Assembly: GCA_947630805.1 (NCBI GenBank)
Contig: CANRIV010000007.1
Span: 45,679 to 109,678, forward strand
Reading direction: 5' to 3'
From: an uncultured Lachnospiraceae bacterium
GTDB taxonomy: Bacteria; Bacillota; Clostridia; Lachnospirales; Lachnospiraceae
DNA: 64,000 nt
Shown: positions 18,254-28,210 of the stretch, one piece after another
How positions within the stretch are numbered: position 1 is the first letter of the stretch
Layout: every line of letters begins with the position of its first letter
The notes under the pieces: model-generated
What the model saw: the letters and a program-made list of their open reading frames with translations, nothing else
Told to the model about the DNA's origin: nothing
Database searches by the model: none
Translations under genes and position numbers: made by a program

Positions 18254-18523
18254 ATGTTTCGGGTTTGGGGAAGAACATTTAAAAACAACAAAATGATACA
18301 GAGCACTACAATAGAACTGGATATACCGGAAGAAACCAGAACGCACAAAGTTTTTATGGCGTTGGAACAAATCTGTGAACAATTTGATTTGAGCCATCCT
18401 ATCTGGCTCGACACAAATATTACCGAATTTCAGCGTATCGGAAGAACGCGCTTTTATTCTGACAGCTTTGTGGATACCATTGATTTTGATTATTTGGATT
18501 TTTATATCATTGAAGAAGATTAA
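18254..18523 (+). CDS. Small conserved protein of unknown function (89 aa)
   Basis: The protein begins MFRVWGRTFKNNKMIQ, has no membrane segment or signal, and ends in an acidic patch (FDYLDFYIIEED). GGGAGATATG precedes the start. The composition and its position between convergent housekeeping genes suggest a real gene. From memory, similar short proteins recur in Lachnospiraceae genomes, but I know no function. It is divergent from gdpP and convergent with pgi. Confidence 0.75.
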   Translation: MFRVWGRTFKNNKMIQSTTIELDIPEETRTHKVFMALEQICEQFDLSHPIWLDTNITEFQRIGRTRFYSDSFVDTIDFDYLDFYIIEED

Positions 18524-18578
18524 AACCCGGAAAACAATTTTTAAAAATATCTATAGCAGACACAAATAGATTGCGAAC

Positions 18579-18619
18579 AAAAAACACCGCGGAACAATTT
18601 CACTCCACGGTGTTTTTAT
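18579..18619 (-). terminator. Terminator of pgi, possibly bidirectional
   Basis: The stem AAAAACACCGCGGA pairs with TCCACGGTGTTTTT, with A and T runs on opposite flanks. It lies between the convergent pgi and 89-residue genes. Confidence 0.85.
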
Positions 18620-18637
18620 ATTTATTATACTAAATAA

Positions 18638-19984
18638 TTACAATCTTTCCAGCAATTCTGCTGTCATATCCTCATATCCCGGTTTTCCAAGTAACGCAAA
18701 CATATTTTTCTTATAACTTTCAACTCCAGGCTGATTAAATGGGTTTACCCCCAGAATATAACCGCTCACGCCACATGCAAACTCATACATATAGAACAGC
18801 TCGCCCAGATAAAATTCATTCTGTTCTGGAATATTGACAACCAAATTTGGAACGTTTCCATCTGTATGCGCAAGAATGGTACCATTCATAGCACTTTTAT
18901 TGACAAAGTCCATATCCTTTCCGGCAAGATAATTCAGTCCGTCTAAATCATCTGCATCTTCTTCTATCATAATCTTTGCAGTCGTATTTTCTACATTCAG
19001 CACTGTCTCAAACATGATTCTGGCGCCGTCCTGAATATACTGTCCCATAGAATGAAGGTCTGTTGTAAGGTCAACAGCTGCAGGAAAAATACCTTTCTGA
19101 TCTTTTCCTTCACTTTCACCATAAAGCTGCTTCCACCATTCTCCAAAGTAATGAAGACTTGGCTCATAATTTGCAGTAATTTCTATGTTTTTTCCTTTTC
19201 TTAATAATATATTTCTAATCGCCGCATACTGCATAGCATCATTCTCTTCAAAAGCGTTATTTAATGCTCTTTCCCTGCCGCTTGCAGCACCCTGCATCAA
19301 CGCATCAATATCCGCACCGCTCACTGCTATCGGAAGCAGTCCTACGGCTGTGAGTACGGAAAAACGTCCTCCTACATCATCCGGCACAATAAAAGTCTCA
19401 TAGCCTTCTGCCGTGGCAAGTCCTTTTAATGCTCCTTTTGCCTTGTCCGTTGTCGCATAAATTCTCTTAGAAGCCTCTTCTCTGCCATATTTCTTTTCTA
19501 ATTTGTCTTTAAATACTCTAAATGCAATCGCCGGCTCAGTTGTTGTTCCCGATTTTGAGATAATATTTACGGAAAAATCTCTTTCTCCGACAACATCCAG
19601 CAATCCCTTCAGATATGCAGGGCTGATACTGTTTCCTGCATAATATATCTCCGGTGTCTTTCTGATTTCTTTTGATACATTATTATAAAAACCATGTCTC
19701 AGAAAATCTATTGCCGCTCTGGCCCCCAGATAAGAGCCACCAATTCCGATTACAATCAAAACTTCCGAGTCGTTTTTAATTTTTTCAGCTGCTTTCTTAA
19801 TTCTGTCAAATTCTTCTTTATCATAGTCTACCGGCAAGTCAATCCATCCGAGGAAATCATTTCCTGCACCGGTTTTTTCCACCAATACTTTTTTTGCATT
19901 TTCTGCAATTTCTTTCATTCCCACAACTTCATCTTCTGTAATAAAAGAAGCTGCTTTTGAATAATCAAAAGTTACCTTTGCCAT
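18638..19984 (-). CDS. pgi: Glucose-6-phosphate isomerase
   Basis: A 448-residue enzyme interconverting glucose-6-phosphate and fructose-6-phosphate. It shows [29 protein letters not shown], the signature [16 protein letters not shown], and a C-terminal [12 protein letters not shown] with the catalytic Lys. Length matches the short bacterial form. ATG 19984 is chosen because GGAGG lies about 11 bases upstream; an in-frame ATG 9 codons earlier overlaps that RBS. Confidence 0.97.
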   Translation of the reverse strand: MAKVTFDYSKAASFITEDEVVGMKEIAENAKKVLVEKTGAGNDFLGWIDLPVDYDKEEFDRIKKAAEKIKNDSEVLIVIGIGGSYLGARAAIDFLRHGFYNNVSKEIRKTPEIYYAGNSISPAYLKGLLDVVGERDFSVNIISKSGTTTEPAIAFRVFKDKLEKKYGREEASKRIYATTDKAKGALKGLATAEGYETFIVPDDVGGRFSVLTAVGLLPIAVSGADIDALMQGAASGRERALNNAFEENDAMQYAAIRNILLRKGKNIEITANYEPSLHYFGEWWKQLYGESEGKDQKGIFPAAVDLTTDLHSMGQYIQDGARIMFETVLNVENTTAKIMIEEDADDLDGLNYLAGKDMDFVNKSAMNGTILAHTDGNVPNLVVNIPEQNEFYLGELFYMYEFACGVSGYILGVNPFNQPGVESYKKNMFALLGKPGYEDMTAELLERL

Positions 19985-20022
19985 ATTTCTCTTTTCCTCC
20001 GTTTTTTTCAAAACTATCCCAT

Positions 20023-20051
20023 ATTATAAGCGTTAGAAACATTTTTATCAA
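20023..20051 (-). promoter_or_regulatory. Promoter of pgi
   Basis: TTGATA (20046-20051), 17 bases, TATAAT (20023-20028) on the minus strand, about 40 bases before the ATG. Confidence 0.6.
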
Positions 20052-20074
20052 GAGTTTATGTTATTTATTGTCAT

Positions 20075-20755
20075 TTATTGTAAAAATTCTCCAATAACCT
20101 GGTTTAATATTTGCTCATCTTTTCTGTTTTGTTCCTGTTTCCTCATTTCTTCCTTATCTGCCGCTTCTATTTCCGGCTCCCTTACAACGCTATGCACTAT
20201 CTGTTCTGTCTCATAATTATTTTCCAGAAAATCTACAATAGCGTATGTAAGTTCCAGCTTCTTATTTTCTACATCTGCATTGCGGTTAATTACCTCCAGT
20301 GCAAACGCAAAAAGACATCCCATGACTACATAGAACATGGCGGTCTCCTTATTATTTCCGGCAAAATAAGACCATGCGCCAATAAATCCTGAAGCGGCTA
20401 CCATTCCAATGACGCACCAGTTTATTATATGATTGAATTTATTCACTGATACATTCATGATTCTGCATTGATTAATATGCCTCTGCACGAACAGTGTAGG
20501 ATTTGTTACTGTTTTACTTACCTGCTTTATACTTTCATATTTATTCTTAATCTGACGTAATGTTACATTTTTTGTATTTTTCATGTGTTTTGCTTTTTTG
20601 ATCAATTTTTCATAATTTTTCATAACAATCCATTTTGTTACAATTCCCAACAAAAAAAGACCTCCCATAATCCACAGGAAGTTCTTTTCGTTTATCACTG
20701 CCGGAACGGTCCGCAACAGCCATGTTTTCACTTGTAATATGTAATCATTAAACAT
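20075..20755 (-). CDS. Membrane protein of unknown function (226 aa)
   Basis: Three likely membrane helices: about 27-45 (FLWIMGGLFLLGIVTKWIV), about 112-130 (INWCVIGMVAASGFIGAW) and about 138-155. A basic cytoplasmic loop (KNYEKLIKKAKHMKNTK) separates the first two, and a charged C-terminal tail ends the protein. AAAGGGGGAAG fixes ATG 20755. No enzymatic motif was recognised. It lies between pgi and mtnN on the same strand with no overlap, so a shared function is not implied. Confidence 0.75.
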   Translation of the reverse strand: MFNDYILQVKTWLLRTVPAVINEKNFLWIMGGLFLLGIVTKWIVMKNYEKLIKKAKHMKNTKNVTLRQIKNKYESIKQVSKTVTNPTLFVQRHINQCRIMNVSVNKFNHIINWCVIGMVAASGFIGAWSYFAGNNKETAMFYVVMGCLFAFALEVINRNADVENKKLELTYAIVDFLENNYETEQIVHSVVREPEIEAADKEEMRKQEQNRKDEQILNQVIGEFLQ

Positions 20756-20916
20756 TTCTCTTCCCCCTTTGAACATTTTTTGCTCACTTCATTAAAAGTG
20801 TATCACATTCATTGTAATTGTACACGGACAATCGTGCGCCAAATTCTCTGTGGAAGAGCGATATTTTTTTATTATTCCTCATAATTATTTTGTTATCTGC
20901 AAATTTATACAATAAC

Positions 20917-21609
20917 TTAATAATTTTTTATCATTTCTCTTAACAGACTGATAGAATTTTCTGCCGCTTTTTTTTCAAAGGCAGGATAATCCACCTTCCC
21001 CTTGCCGTCTGCCTGATCAGAGATTGCCCGGATAATTAAAAACGGAATCTCATTGAGTGTACAGACTTGTGCAATCGCAGCTCCCTCCATCTCTGTACAG
21101 TCTCCGTGAAAAGTTTGACGAAGCCACATTTTCTTTTCTGTATTACTGATAAACTGGTCTCCTGAAATCACTTTTCCATGAAAAACATTTACCGGAAGTC
21201 CGGCTGATTGAATACTCTTTTCCGCCAGACTTTGAAGCCTTGTATCCGCATGAAATTCACAGCTTTCCATATCGGGAATCTGACCGATTGCATATCCTAA
21301 CGGAGATACATCTACATCGTGTTGCTGCGCTGTCGTGGAAATGACAATATCACATATCTCAATCTCCGGGTTTAATGCACCCGCCACACCGGTATTAATG
21401 ATGCTGTCCACGGTAAAAGAATCTATCAATATTTGGGTGCATATGGCGGAATTTACTTTTCCGATTCCACTTTTCACTACCACTACATCTTTGCCGTCAA
21501 TCTTCCCCTGACAGAAATTCATTCCGCTAATGTTTTTTATCTTGCAATACTCCATTGCGCTTTTTAAGCTGTTTACTTCTACGTCCATTGCTCCAATGAT
21601 TCCCAGCAT
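20917..21609 (-). CDS. mtnN: 5'-methylthioadenosine/S-adenosylhomocysteine nucleosidase
   Basis: A 230-residue enzyme that cleaves adenine from MTA, SAH and 5'-deoxyadenosine. Catalytic features are present: GIIGAMDVEV with the conserved third acidic residue, NTGVAGAL, EMEGAAIAQVC and RAISDQAD. It recycles by-products of SAM-dependent reactions and yields S-ribosylhomocysteine. GGAGG precedes the ATG. It is the last gene of the run tagG-tagH-TSCPD-mtnN. Confidence 0.95.
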   Translation of the reverse strand: MLGIIGAMDVEVNSLKSAMEYCKIKNISGMNFCQGKIDGKDVVVVKSGIGKVNSAICTQILIDSFTVDSIINTGVAGALNPEIEICDIVISTTAQQHDVDVSPLGYAIGQIPDMESCEFHADTRLQSLAEKSIQSAGLPVNVFHGKVISGDQFISNTEKKMWLRQTFHGDCTEMEGAAIAQVCTLNEIPFLIIRAISDQADGKGKVDYPAFEKKAAENSISLLREMIKNY

Positions 21610-21687
21610 TATTTTCCTCCATTCAAAACAGCACCTGCCGCATCTGCTCTTCCAACATTTAGACGTTTTTCGTCAGCTTTAGTACTT

Positions 21688-21942
21688 TTACGCCTGCTTG
21701 TTTTTTTCCAAATACATTTCCAAGGCTCTCGCCAGCTGGTCAGGACAGGATGTTCCCCGTCCGCGGCAGTCAATTCCTTTAAGCCTGCGGATTGCTTCTT
21801 CTATATTCATGCCTTCCACCAGTGCCGCAACACCCTGTGTATTTCCCATACATCCCATAGTAAATTTTACATTTGTAACTTTTTCATCCACAACATCGAA
21901 ATCTATCTGTGTTGCGCATACACCTTGTGTTGTATACTGCAT
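21688..21942 (-). CDS. TSCPD-domain protein, TIGR03905 type
   Basis: An 84-residue protein with the namesake TSCPD near the C-terminus (GRGTSCPDQLARAL) and a conserved MGCMGNTQGVAALVEG block. The same domain occurs at the end of B12-dependent ribonucleotide reductases, but this stand-alone form has no proven role. Its start lies 2 bases after the tagH stop codon, and its GGAGG is inside the tagH 3' end, so it is co-transcribed. Confidence 0.88.
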   Translation of the reverse strand: MQYTTQGVCATQIDFDVVDEKVTNVKFTMGCMGNTQGVAALVEGMNIEEAIRRLKGIDCRGRGTSCPDQLARALEMYLEKNKQA

Positions 21943-21944
21943 TA

Positions 21945-22766
21945 TTATTCCTCCACATCTTTCAGTTTCTTTTTCTTTTTCTTCCTTCGCGGTTTCCCAT
22001 CTGCTCTCAGAGGAATCTCTTCCTCCAATTTCTGTTCATAAATTTGTGACACTTCATCAATGTCTCCCTTCGCAATCAACTGTCCATGTTCTAAAAGAAT
22101 CGCTTTATTACACAGACGCTGTACCTGCGGAAGGCTGTGGGATACAAACAGTACAGTGACTCCATGGTCAAACATTTTCTGCATCTTCTCCTCGCATTTT
22201 CTACGGAATCTTGCATCTCCCACGGAAAGCACTTCGTCTAAAATTAAAATTTCCGGCTCTACTACAGTAGCGATAGAAAATCCAAGTCTTGCCCTCATTC
22301 CGGAAGAATAATTTTTAATTGGTACATCAATAAATTCTCCCAATTCAGAAAATGCAAGAATCTCTTCATATTTAGATTCCAGAAATTCATGAGAGAATCC
22401 CAGAACAGATCCATAAAGATAAATATTTTCCTTTCCGGTATAATTGGGGTCAAATCCCGCCCCCAGCTCAATCATTGGAACAATGCGTCCATGACGTTCC
22501 ACCGTTCCCATTGTAGGTTTATAAACTCCTGCAATAACTTTTAGAAGCGTACTTTTTCCTGCTCCATTCAGTCCTAAAATTCCAAGTCTGTCGCCCTTTT
22601 TCAGTTCAAAACTTACATTGCGCAACGCCCAGAATTCATTAAACATGATTTTTTTGCCTTTGAGTTTTTTTATAATCAGTTCTTTTAAATTATCTACCTT
22701 TTCTTTGCTCAGATTAAAGCGGATGCTAACGTCATCTACTTTAAGTGCAACTTTTTCTTTGCCCAT
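21945..22766 (-). CDS. tagH: Polysaccharide/teichoic-acid ABC exporter, ATPase
   Basis: A 273-residue ATPase of the TagH/Wzt class. It has Walker A GLNGAGKSTLL, signature NYSSGMRARLGFS, Walker B ILILDEVLSVGDA and the H-loop FVSHS. The N-terminal VDDVSIRFNL and the early FNEFWALRNVSF are typical of polysaccharide exporters. The C-terminus is a short Lys-rich tail, without the carbohydrate-binding domain of Wzt. With the adjacent permease it would flip undecaprenyl-linked polymer to the outer face. The neighbouring glycerophosphate genes make a teichoic-acid-like polymer the likely cargo. Confidence 0.92.
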   Translation of the reverse strand: MGKEKVALKVDDVSIRFNLSKEKVDNLKELIIKKLKGKKIMFNEFWALRNVSFELKKGDRLGILGLNGAGKSTLLKVIAGVYKPTMGTVERHGRIVPMIELGAGFDPNYTGKENIYLYGSVLGFSHEFLESKYEEILAFSELGEFIDVPIKNYSSGMRARLGFSIATVVEPEILILDEVLSVGDARFRRKCEEKMQKMFDHGVTVLFVSHSLPQVQRLCNKAILLEHGQLIAKGDIDEVSQIYEQKLEEEIPLRADGKPRRKKKKKKLKDVEE

Positions 22767-22774
22767 TGTGCCTC

Positions 22775-23584
22775 CTAAATATACAAAATGAACTTGTCCT
22801 GATTTTTCTTAAAAATAATGATACCAACAATCAGTAAAACTACACTGAATACACTGGAATATATCAGCATATAAATTTCCTGCGTGCTGCTGAAAATAGA
22901 CTCTCCCAACAAAATCACATGCCGGAAATTTTCAATAATACAATACAGCGGATTCATCTGTATGACTTTTTTAACTGTCTCACTTCCGAGAGAATCCACA
23001 AAATAGAAAATACCGGAACAGTACATAATCAACATGAGAAGTACGTCCCACAGATATTCAATATCACGGAAAAATACACACACTGTGGACAAAAATATCG
23101 CCGAAGCAATGCAGAGAATCAGCAACACAAAAATCGGCAGTACAATCTCTATCAGATGCCATGTGACCGGAACTCCCATAACGGCTCCCACAATCGCCAG
23201 TATAATAAGCGATAACAGGAAAATGATAAAATTATAAATAACACTGGAAAGTGGATATAAATATTTTGGCACATATACTTTTTTAATCATCGCCTGATTT
23301 GCCCGGATAGAGCGCATACCAATCTTAGACGCACTCGAATAGCAGCTGTACAGCAATCTTCCGCACAATACATAGACCGGATATAACTGAGGTCCGATTT
23401 CTCCGCCCTGTTTTCCCAGAATCTGTCCAAATACAAAAGTCAGTACAATCATTGTAAGCAGCGGCTCCAACAGTGTCCAGACCAATCCCAGATAGGATCT
23501 TCTATATTTTAACTTGATTCCTTTTTTTACGAGTTCCGCCAAAAGAAATCGATATTTAATAAAACTGTCTATATATTTCTTCAT
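22775..23584 (-). CDS. tagG: Polysaccharide/teichoic-acid ABC exporter, permease
   Basis: A 269-residue ABC-2 permease with six predicted helices. The N-terminal KKGIKLKYRRSYLGLVWTLL is the hallmark of TagG/Wzm proteins. ATG 23584 is preferred because GGAGG lies 4 bases upstream; the in-frame ATG 12 codons earlier has no RBS. The ATPase gene follows after 8 bases. Together they form the exporter for the glycopolymer encoded downstream. Confidence 0.93.
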   Translation of the reverse strand: MKKYIDSFIKYRFLLAELVKKGIKLKYRRSYLGLVWTLLEPLLTMIVLTFVFGQILGKQGGEIGPQLYPVYVLCGRLLYSCYSSASKIGMRSIRANQAMIKKVYVPKYLYPLSSVIYNFIIFLLSLIILAIVGAVMGVPVTWHLIEIVLPIFVLLILCIASAIFLSTVCVFFRDIEYLWDVLLMLIMYCSGIFYFVDSLGSETVKKVIQMNPLYCIIENFRHVILLGESIFSSTQEIYMLIYSSVFSVVLLIVGIIIFKKNQDKFILYI

Positions 23585-23622
23585 ATTACCTCCGAAACTA
23601 CTAAATAGTAATACTCGCATTA

Positions 23623-23650
23623 ATTATATATTATTCTCTATTAATGTCAA
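23623..23650 (-). promoter_or_regulatory. Consensus promoter for tagGH-TSCPD-mtnN
   Basis: Minus-strand TTGACA (23645-23650), 16 bases, TATAAT (23623-23628). Both boxes are perfect sigma-A consensus, about 40 bases before the tagG start. Confidence 0.75.
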
Positions 23651-23682
23651 ATTTTAACTGCTTTTTTTATTATATCAAAAAA

Positions 23683-23718
23683 AACTGCTTCGGTACATTT
23701 TTTTACACCGAAGCAGCA
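23683..23718 (-). terminator. Terminator after the GT2-TagF gene
   Basis: Minus-strand stem CTGCTTCGGT / ACCGAAGCAG followed by TTTTTTT, just ahead of the tagG promoter. Confidence 0.85.
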
Positions 23719-23734
23719 TTATTTTTGCTATTCA

Positions 23735-25930
23735 CTATCCTTGTATTTTATTGTAAAAAACTGTCTCACAGACCCTTTTCGCTGCATTTCCATCATCAAT
23801 GCCACAGAATCTGTCATAAAAAATCTGATATCGTTTCTGATATGCTTCTGTTGTTCTTTCAATATTTTTTATTGCATCTATCAGTTGAGATTCTTCTGTC
23901 AACACCGGTCCCGGCAGGTCTTTATAAATATCAAGATAAAATCCTCTCAGCATATCGCGATATTTTTCCAAATCATACATATAAAACAAAATCGGACGTC
24001 TCAGATTAGCATAATCAAAAAATACAGACGAGTAATCTGTGATGCAGATATCAGAGATAATATATAAATCTGTCACGTCACTGTAGTCGCTTACGTTGAA
24101 CAGAAAGCCCTCTAATCCTTCCGTCTTCAGCCGGTCCACTACCCAGTAGTGCATCCTGAGAAGTATTACATACTCTTTTCCCAGTTCCGCATAAAGCCTG
24201 TTCCAGTCCAGTTTCAATTCAAACTTATATTCTCCGGCGCCATACCGATTGTCATCCCGCCAGGTCGGTGCATATAAAATTACTTTCTTATCCTGCGGTA
24301 TTCCCAGCTTTTTTTTAAGACGCATAGCCTTTTTATCTAACTCCCCGTCATATAACGGATCATTTGCCGGGTATCCCAGTTCTAGTATTTTTTCTCTGTC
24401 ATATAAAAAGCAGCTTTGAAATTTTTCTGTGGAAAAAGGATTGTCTGAGAGCAGATAATCCCAGTCTCTTGACTGCTCATAAACAATCTGCTTATATTCC
24501 GGACTTGCCGAATGAACATCCTCCATGTCAAATACCAGTTTTTTCAACGGCGTACCATGCCATGTTTCCAGCATAATCTGACCGGGTCTCTTTTTGTAAG
24601 AATGGGGTTGCCGCATATTGTTTACCCAATACTTGGAACGGGTCATGTAATAATAATACCGCAATCCAAACCGTTTTATCTTTTTGCATTTGCCGTCAAT
24701 TTTTATTTTTTTATCATTTACTACCCAGATATACCGATATTTTTTTCCCTGATTTTTCTGCAGGTAACGGTATATATATTTGGGTTGCCCGGAATAATTC
24801 CTTCCCACAAAACTCTCAAATACAATCCAGTTATCCTTCTGCTTCATTCTCTGAAACAGATAAAGATTTATCGTCCGGTAAAAATGCTTTTTATCTGAAA
24901 ACATTGTCACTATTTTCTTCTGAATCATTCGTATTTTTATCCATTGTCCTGCTTTGCGGGACTTTTTTCGAATGGTATTGTAGAGTATTCTGCGCTCAAT
25001 AAAATGAAATTTTTGCAATGTCTTTCTGTCACACAGCTGTATTACCTGACACATCCAAGGAAACTTCCTTTCCGCTTCCTTTGGTTTTTCATGAAATTTT
25101 CTACCAAAAACATTTAAATAATAACTGCATGCCATACTTTCCACATGCTCTCTGTATTTTTTTGAAAGTGTGATTCCGCGAGCAAAAGCTTCTGCCACAT
25201 ATTGCTCTCTATTTGCATCTTCTATCTGTTCCAGAGATGGGAGATGAATCTTATCGTTATGGTATCGTTTAACATAAACTTCCTCCTCTTTGGTACAGCA
25301 ACTACTCTTTTCACAGTGTTCCAGCACATTTAACAGAAAAGAAAAATCAGCATAATATTTCTGTTTCTTTTCAAATCTGATATGATACCGGTCCAGAAAA
25401 TCTTTTCGGAATAACATTCCCAAAACAGTGATATCTTCTATTTTATCTATTGATAATAATCTGTCTTTTGCCAGGTCTTGCGACAGTGTTGCATTTTCAT
25501 TTTCTTTTGCCGTTTCCATTGTTTCTATATGAAAGGAATCTCTTTTAAACCACGTATGCACAATTTTTGAATAGCACAATTCTTCCTGCGCCTTCATACA
25601 GTGTTCCATGTTGTATAACAGATTTGAAGTAATGTAATCATCGCTGTCTAAAAAGAAAATAAAATTCCCCTCGGCTTTCTCTATTCCCAAGTTACGTGCA
25701 GCAGAGACACCCGTATCTCCGTGCAGTTCATGGACTTTTATCGGGAGCAAACCTTCATACTCCCAAAGCAACTCTCTGACATTCTCATGAATCTTTTGCG
25801 CAGCCGTATCCAAAATAAGGATTACTTCAAAATTATCTGATGTCTGTACCTTCAGACTTTCCAGACAATCCCGCAGATAATCTATGCCCTGATGAAAAGC
25901 AATCACTACACTTATCATAATCGAATTCAT
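23735..25930 (-). CDS. GT2 glycosyltransferase fused to TagF-like glycerophosphotransferase (copy A)
   Basis: A 731-residue fusion. Residues 1-300 are a family 2 glycosyltransferase (ISVVIAFHQGIDYLRDCLESL, metal-binding DSDD in FFLDSDDYI). Residues from about 355 are a CDP-glycerol:polymer glycerophosphotransferase with ETWHGTPLKKLVFDMEDVHS, GYPANDPLY, ILYAPTWRDD, LRMHYWVVD and ITDYSSVFFDYANLRRP. The first and fourth motifs hold the His residues essential in TagF. It would add a sugar and glycerol phosphate to a lipid-linked or growing wall polymer at the membrane. It closely resembles copy B upstream, suggesting a tandem duplication. It has its own terminator. Confidence 0.9.
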   Translation of the reverse strand: MNSIMISVVIAFHQGIDYLRDCLESLKVQTSDNFEVILILDTAAQKIHENVRELLWEYEGLLPIKVHELHGDTGVSAARNLGIEKAEGNFIFFLDSDDYITSNLLYNMEHCMKAQEELCYSKIVHTWFKRDSFHIETMETAKENENATLSQDLAKDRLLSIDKIEDITVLGMLFRKDFLDRYHIRFEKKQKYYADFSFLLNVLEHCEKSSCCTKEEEVYVKRYHNDKIHLPSLEQIEDANREQYVAEAFARGITLSKKYREHVESMACSYYLNVFGRKFHEKPKEAERKFPWMCQVIQLCDRKTLQKFHFIERRILYNTIRKKSRKAGQWIKIRMIQKKIVTMFSDKKHFYRTINLYLFQRMKQKDNWIVFESFVGRNYSGQPKYIYRYLQKNQGKKYRYIWVVNDKKIKIDGKCKKIKRFGLRYYYYMTRSKYWVNNMRQPHSYKKRPGQIMLETWHGTPLKKLVFDMEDVHSASPEYKQIVYEQSRDWDYLLSDNPFSTEKFQSCFLYDREKILELGYPANDPLYDGELDKKAMRLKKKLGIPQDKKVILYAPTWRDDNRYGAGEYKFELKLDWNRLYAELGKEYVILLRMHYWVVDRLKTEGLEGFLFNVSDYSDVTDLYIISDICITDYSSVFFDYANLRRPILFYMYDLEKYRDMLRGFYLDIYKDLPGPVLTEESQLIDAIKNIERTTEAYQKRYQIFYDRFCGIDDGNAAKRVCETVFYNKIQG

Positions 25931-25989
25931 TCCTTTCCCTGCCTGCTTTATAGAAATAAAATATACTACCGTTTGCCGGATTTCATATA

Positions 25990-26020
25990 GAAAAAACAGC
26001 TCCTTTTTTCAGAGCTGTCT
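25990..26020 (-). terminator. Terminator after copy B
   Basis: Minus-strand stem ACAGCTC / GAGCTGT with a 9-base loop, followed by TTTTTTC, overlapping the 3' end of the gene region. Confidence 0.75.
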
Positions 26021-26024
26021 TTGT

Positions 26025-28208
26025 CTACTGAAACACTTTTTCACATACTCTCTGTGCCGCATGACCATCGTCTATGCAGCAGAATCTTCTATAAAACTGC
26101 TCATATTTTTCACTATACTGCTCCTGGACGCGGTCTATATTCTGAATTGCATCCACTACTTCATCATTCGTCAACAGTAATGGTCCCGGAAGATCTTTTT
26201 CCATATCCAGATAAAATCCCCTTAGTACATCTCTGTATTTTTCTAAATCATACGTAAAATAAAGAATTGGTCTTTTTAGATTAGCAAAATCGAAAAATAC
26301 CGAAGAATAATCTGTAATAAGGATATCTGATATCAGATACAAATCCGTAATATCATCATAACTGCTTCCATCTACTGTGAAATTACCATATTTAGATAAA
26401 TCCAGCTGGTCTACAATAAAGTAATGTAATCTTAAAAGAAGAATATATTCCTCTCCAAACTGTTTCTGCAACCTATCCACATCCAAATCAAGGTCAAACC
26501 CATACTGCCCTGCCTCATAAAAATTATCATCCCTCCAGGTAGGCGCATAGAGAATAACTTTTTTGTCTTTTGGAATCCCCAGTTTTTCTTTCGTCTTTTC
26601 TGCCCGTAATTCCTTATCTTTTGCATACAGCGGGTCATTTGCCGGGTAACCGTATTCCAGAATTTTCTCCCGGTCAAACAGAAAACAGCTCTGAAATTTT
26701 TCCGTGGAAAAAGGATTATCAGACAACAGATAATTCCATTCCCTTGTCTGCCGATATACAATATCTTTGTATTTCGGATTTGCCGAATGGACATCATCCA
26801 TATCAAATACCAGCCGTTTCAATGGTGTGCCATGCCAGGTAGCTAGCATTATGGTCTCTTTCCTACGCGGAACACTTAAAGGTTGTCTCATATTATTGAC
26901 CCAATATTTACTTCTATTCATATAGTAATAATATCGAAGTCCAAAACGTCTGCACGTTTTATGTTTCCCCGGAATAATCACGCCCTTGCGGTCTACCACC
27001 CAAATATATTTATATTTCTTTCCATAATGCTCCTGGAGATATTGATAAATATATTTTGGCTGTCCGGAACAATTTCTTCCCATAAAGCTTTCAAAAATAA
27101 TATAATCTTCTCTCAATTTCAGTTTGCTGAATCCATAAAGCGTCAATGTCTTATATCGCACTCTTTTATCCTGAAACATTTTTTTCAGTTTTCTCAAAGC
27201 AAGGACTCTCAGTGATTTTTTCTGCATTTTGGCAAAATCATTTTGCAGAAAAGCAAAAATCATTTGCTTTTCTGCATGCGTGAATCCGTTTTTTCTCAAT
27301 GCCTTTTTGTTAATGTCCTGCACCAGATGAACAAGTTCTTTATAGTATTCGTTTTTCCAGCGCGCGTCATCCGACCAGCGGATTTTTTTAATATATTCTT
27401 TCACAATAAATTTTGCAAGAATTACATTCAGATGGTTTTTTAATGCCTTATTATCTCCTGCCATTTTTAAGGAATTTTTGTAGGCGACAAAATAATCCGG
27501 CATCGTATCTTCCTTGGGGAACTGACAGATTGCAGGATTGTTCTGCTTATCATTGTGATGCCTCTTTACATACAGGGCATTTTCATTGCTTTTTATATTT
27601 TTTGCATATTTCAGCACGGCAGTAACTACCAGCGGGTCTGAATAATATGTCTGCTTTTCATTAAACCGAATATTATAATCGTTAAATAAAGATTTTTTGT
27701 ATAATGCTCCGAGAACTGTAATCTTGTCCAGCTTTCTGTATCTTTCATAGCGATATTGAACAGGATCTGCAAAGTCAAACTGAAGAAGAAATTCATTTTC
27801 TTCCTCTTCTTTCTCCTCTTTCTGGCTTTCCCCAAATGCCTGCCGCTGAAACCATGTATGGCGCATCATCCCATATGCCATATCTGAGTCTTCTTCCATT
27901 ACATCCAGCAGAAGCTGAATACTTTCTCCATAGAGATAATCATCATTATCCAGAAAATAAAGATACTCTCCCTCTGATTTCTCTATCCCCAGATTTCTGG
28001 CTGCAGATACGCCTGATTTGCCTTCCAGTGCATATACTTTTAAATGAATTTTATCCCTGAATTCGGCGATTATGTCACTCAAATCGTCTTCTGTATGGTC
28101 TGTTATCAATATTGTTTCATAGTCCTGAAATGTTTGGGCAGCAATACTTTCCACACAGTCTCGCAAATACAAAACATCTTTTTTGTGCGTTACAATGATG
28201 CTTACCAT
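26025..28208 (-). CDS. GT2 glycosyltransferase fused to TagF-like glycerophosphotransferase (copy B)
   Basis: A 727-residue fusion with the same layout as its downstream neighbour. It has a GT2 domain (MVSIIVTHKKDVLYLRDCVE, YFLDNDDYLYG; here D-N-D-D replaces D-S-D-D) and a TagF domain (ATWHGTPLKRLVFDMDDVHS, GYPANDPLY, ILYAPTWRDD, LRLHYFIVD, ITDYSSVFFDFANLKRP). It starts 2 bases after tagD, so the enzyme making CDP-glycerol and one using it are co-expressed. The role is inferred from domains; acceptor and sugar are unknown. Confidence 0.9.
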   Translation of the reverse strand: MVSIIVTHKKDVLYLRDCVESIAAQTFQDYETILITDHTEDDLSDIIAEFRDKIHLKVYALEGKSGVSAARNLGIEKSEGEYLYFLDNDDYLYGESIQLLLDVMEEDSDMAYGMMRHTWFQRQAFGESQKEEKEEEENEFLLQFDFADPVQYRYERYRKLDKITVLGALYKKSLFNDYNIRFNEKQTYYSDPLVVTAVLKYAKNIKSNENALYVKRHHNDKQNNPAICQFPKEDTMPDYFVAYKNSLKMAGDNKALKNHLNVILAKFIVKEYIKKIRWSDDARWKNEYYKELVHLVQDINKKALRKNGFTHAEKQMIFAFLQNDFAKMQKKSLRVLALRKLKKMFQDKRVRYKTLTLYGFSKLKLREDYIIFESFMGRNCSGQPKYIYQYLQEHYGKKYKYIWVVDRKGVIIPGKHKTCRRFGLRYYYYMNRSKYWVNNMRQPLSVPRRKETIMLATWHGTPLKRLVFDMDDVHSANPKYKDIVYRQTREWNYLLSDNPFSTEKFQSCFLFDREKILEYGYPANDPLYAKDKELRAEKTKEKLGIPKDKKVILYAPTWRDDNFYEAGQYGFDLDLDVDRLQKQFGEEYILLLRLHYFIVDQLDLSKYGNFTVDGSSYDDITDLYLISDILITDYSSVFFDFANLKRPILYFTYDLEKYRDVLRGFYLDMEKDLPGPLLLTNDEVVDAIQNIDRVQEQYSEKYEQFYRRFCCIDDGHAAQRVCEKVFQ

Positions 28209-28210
28209 GT

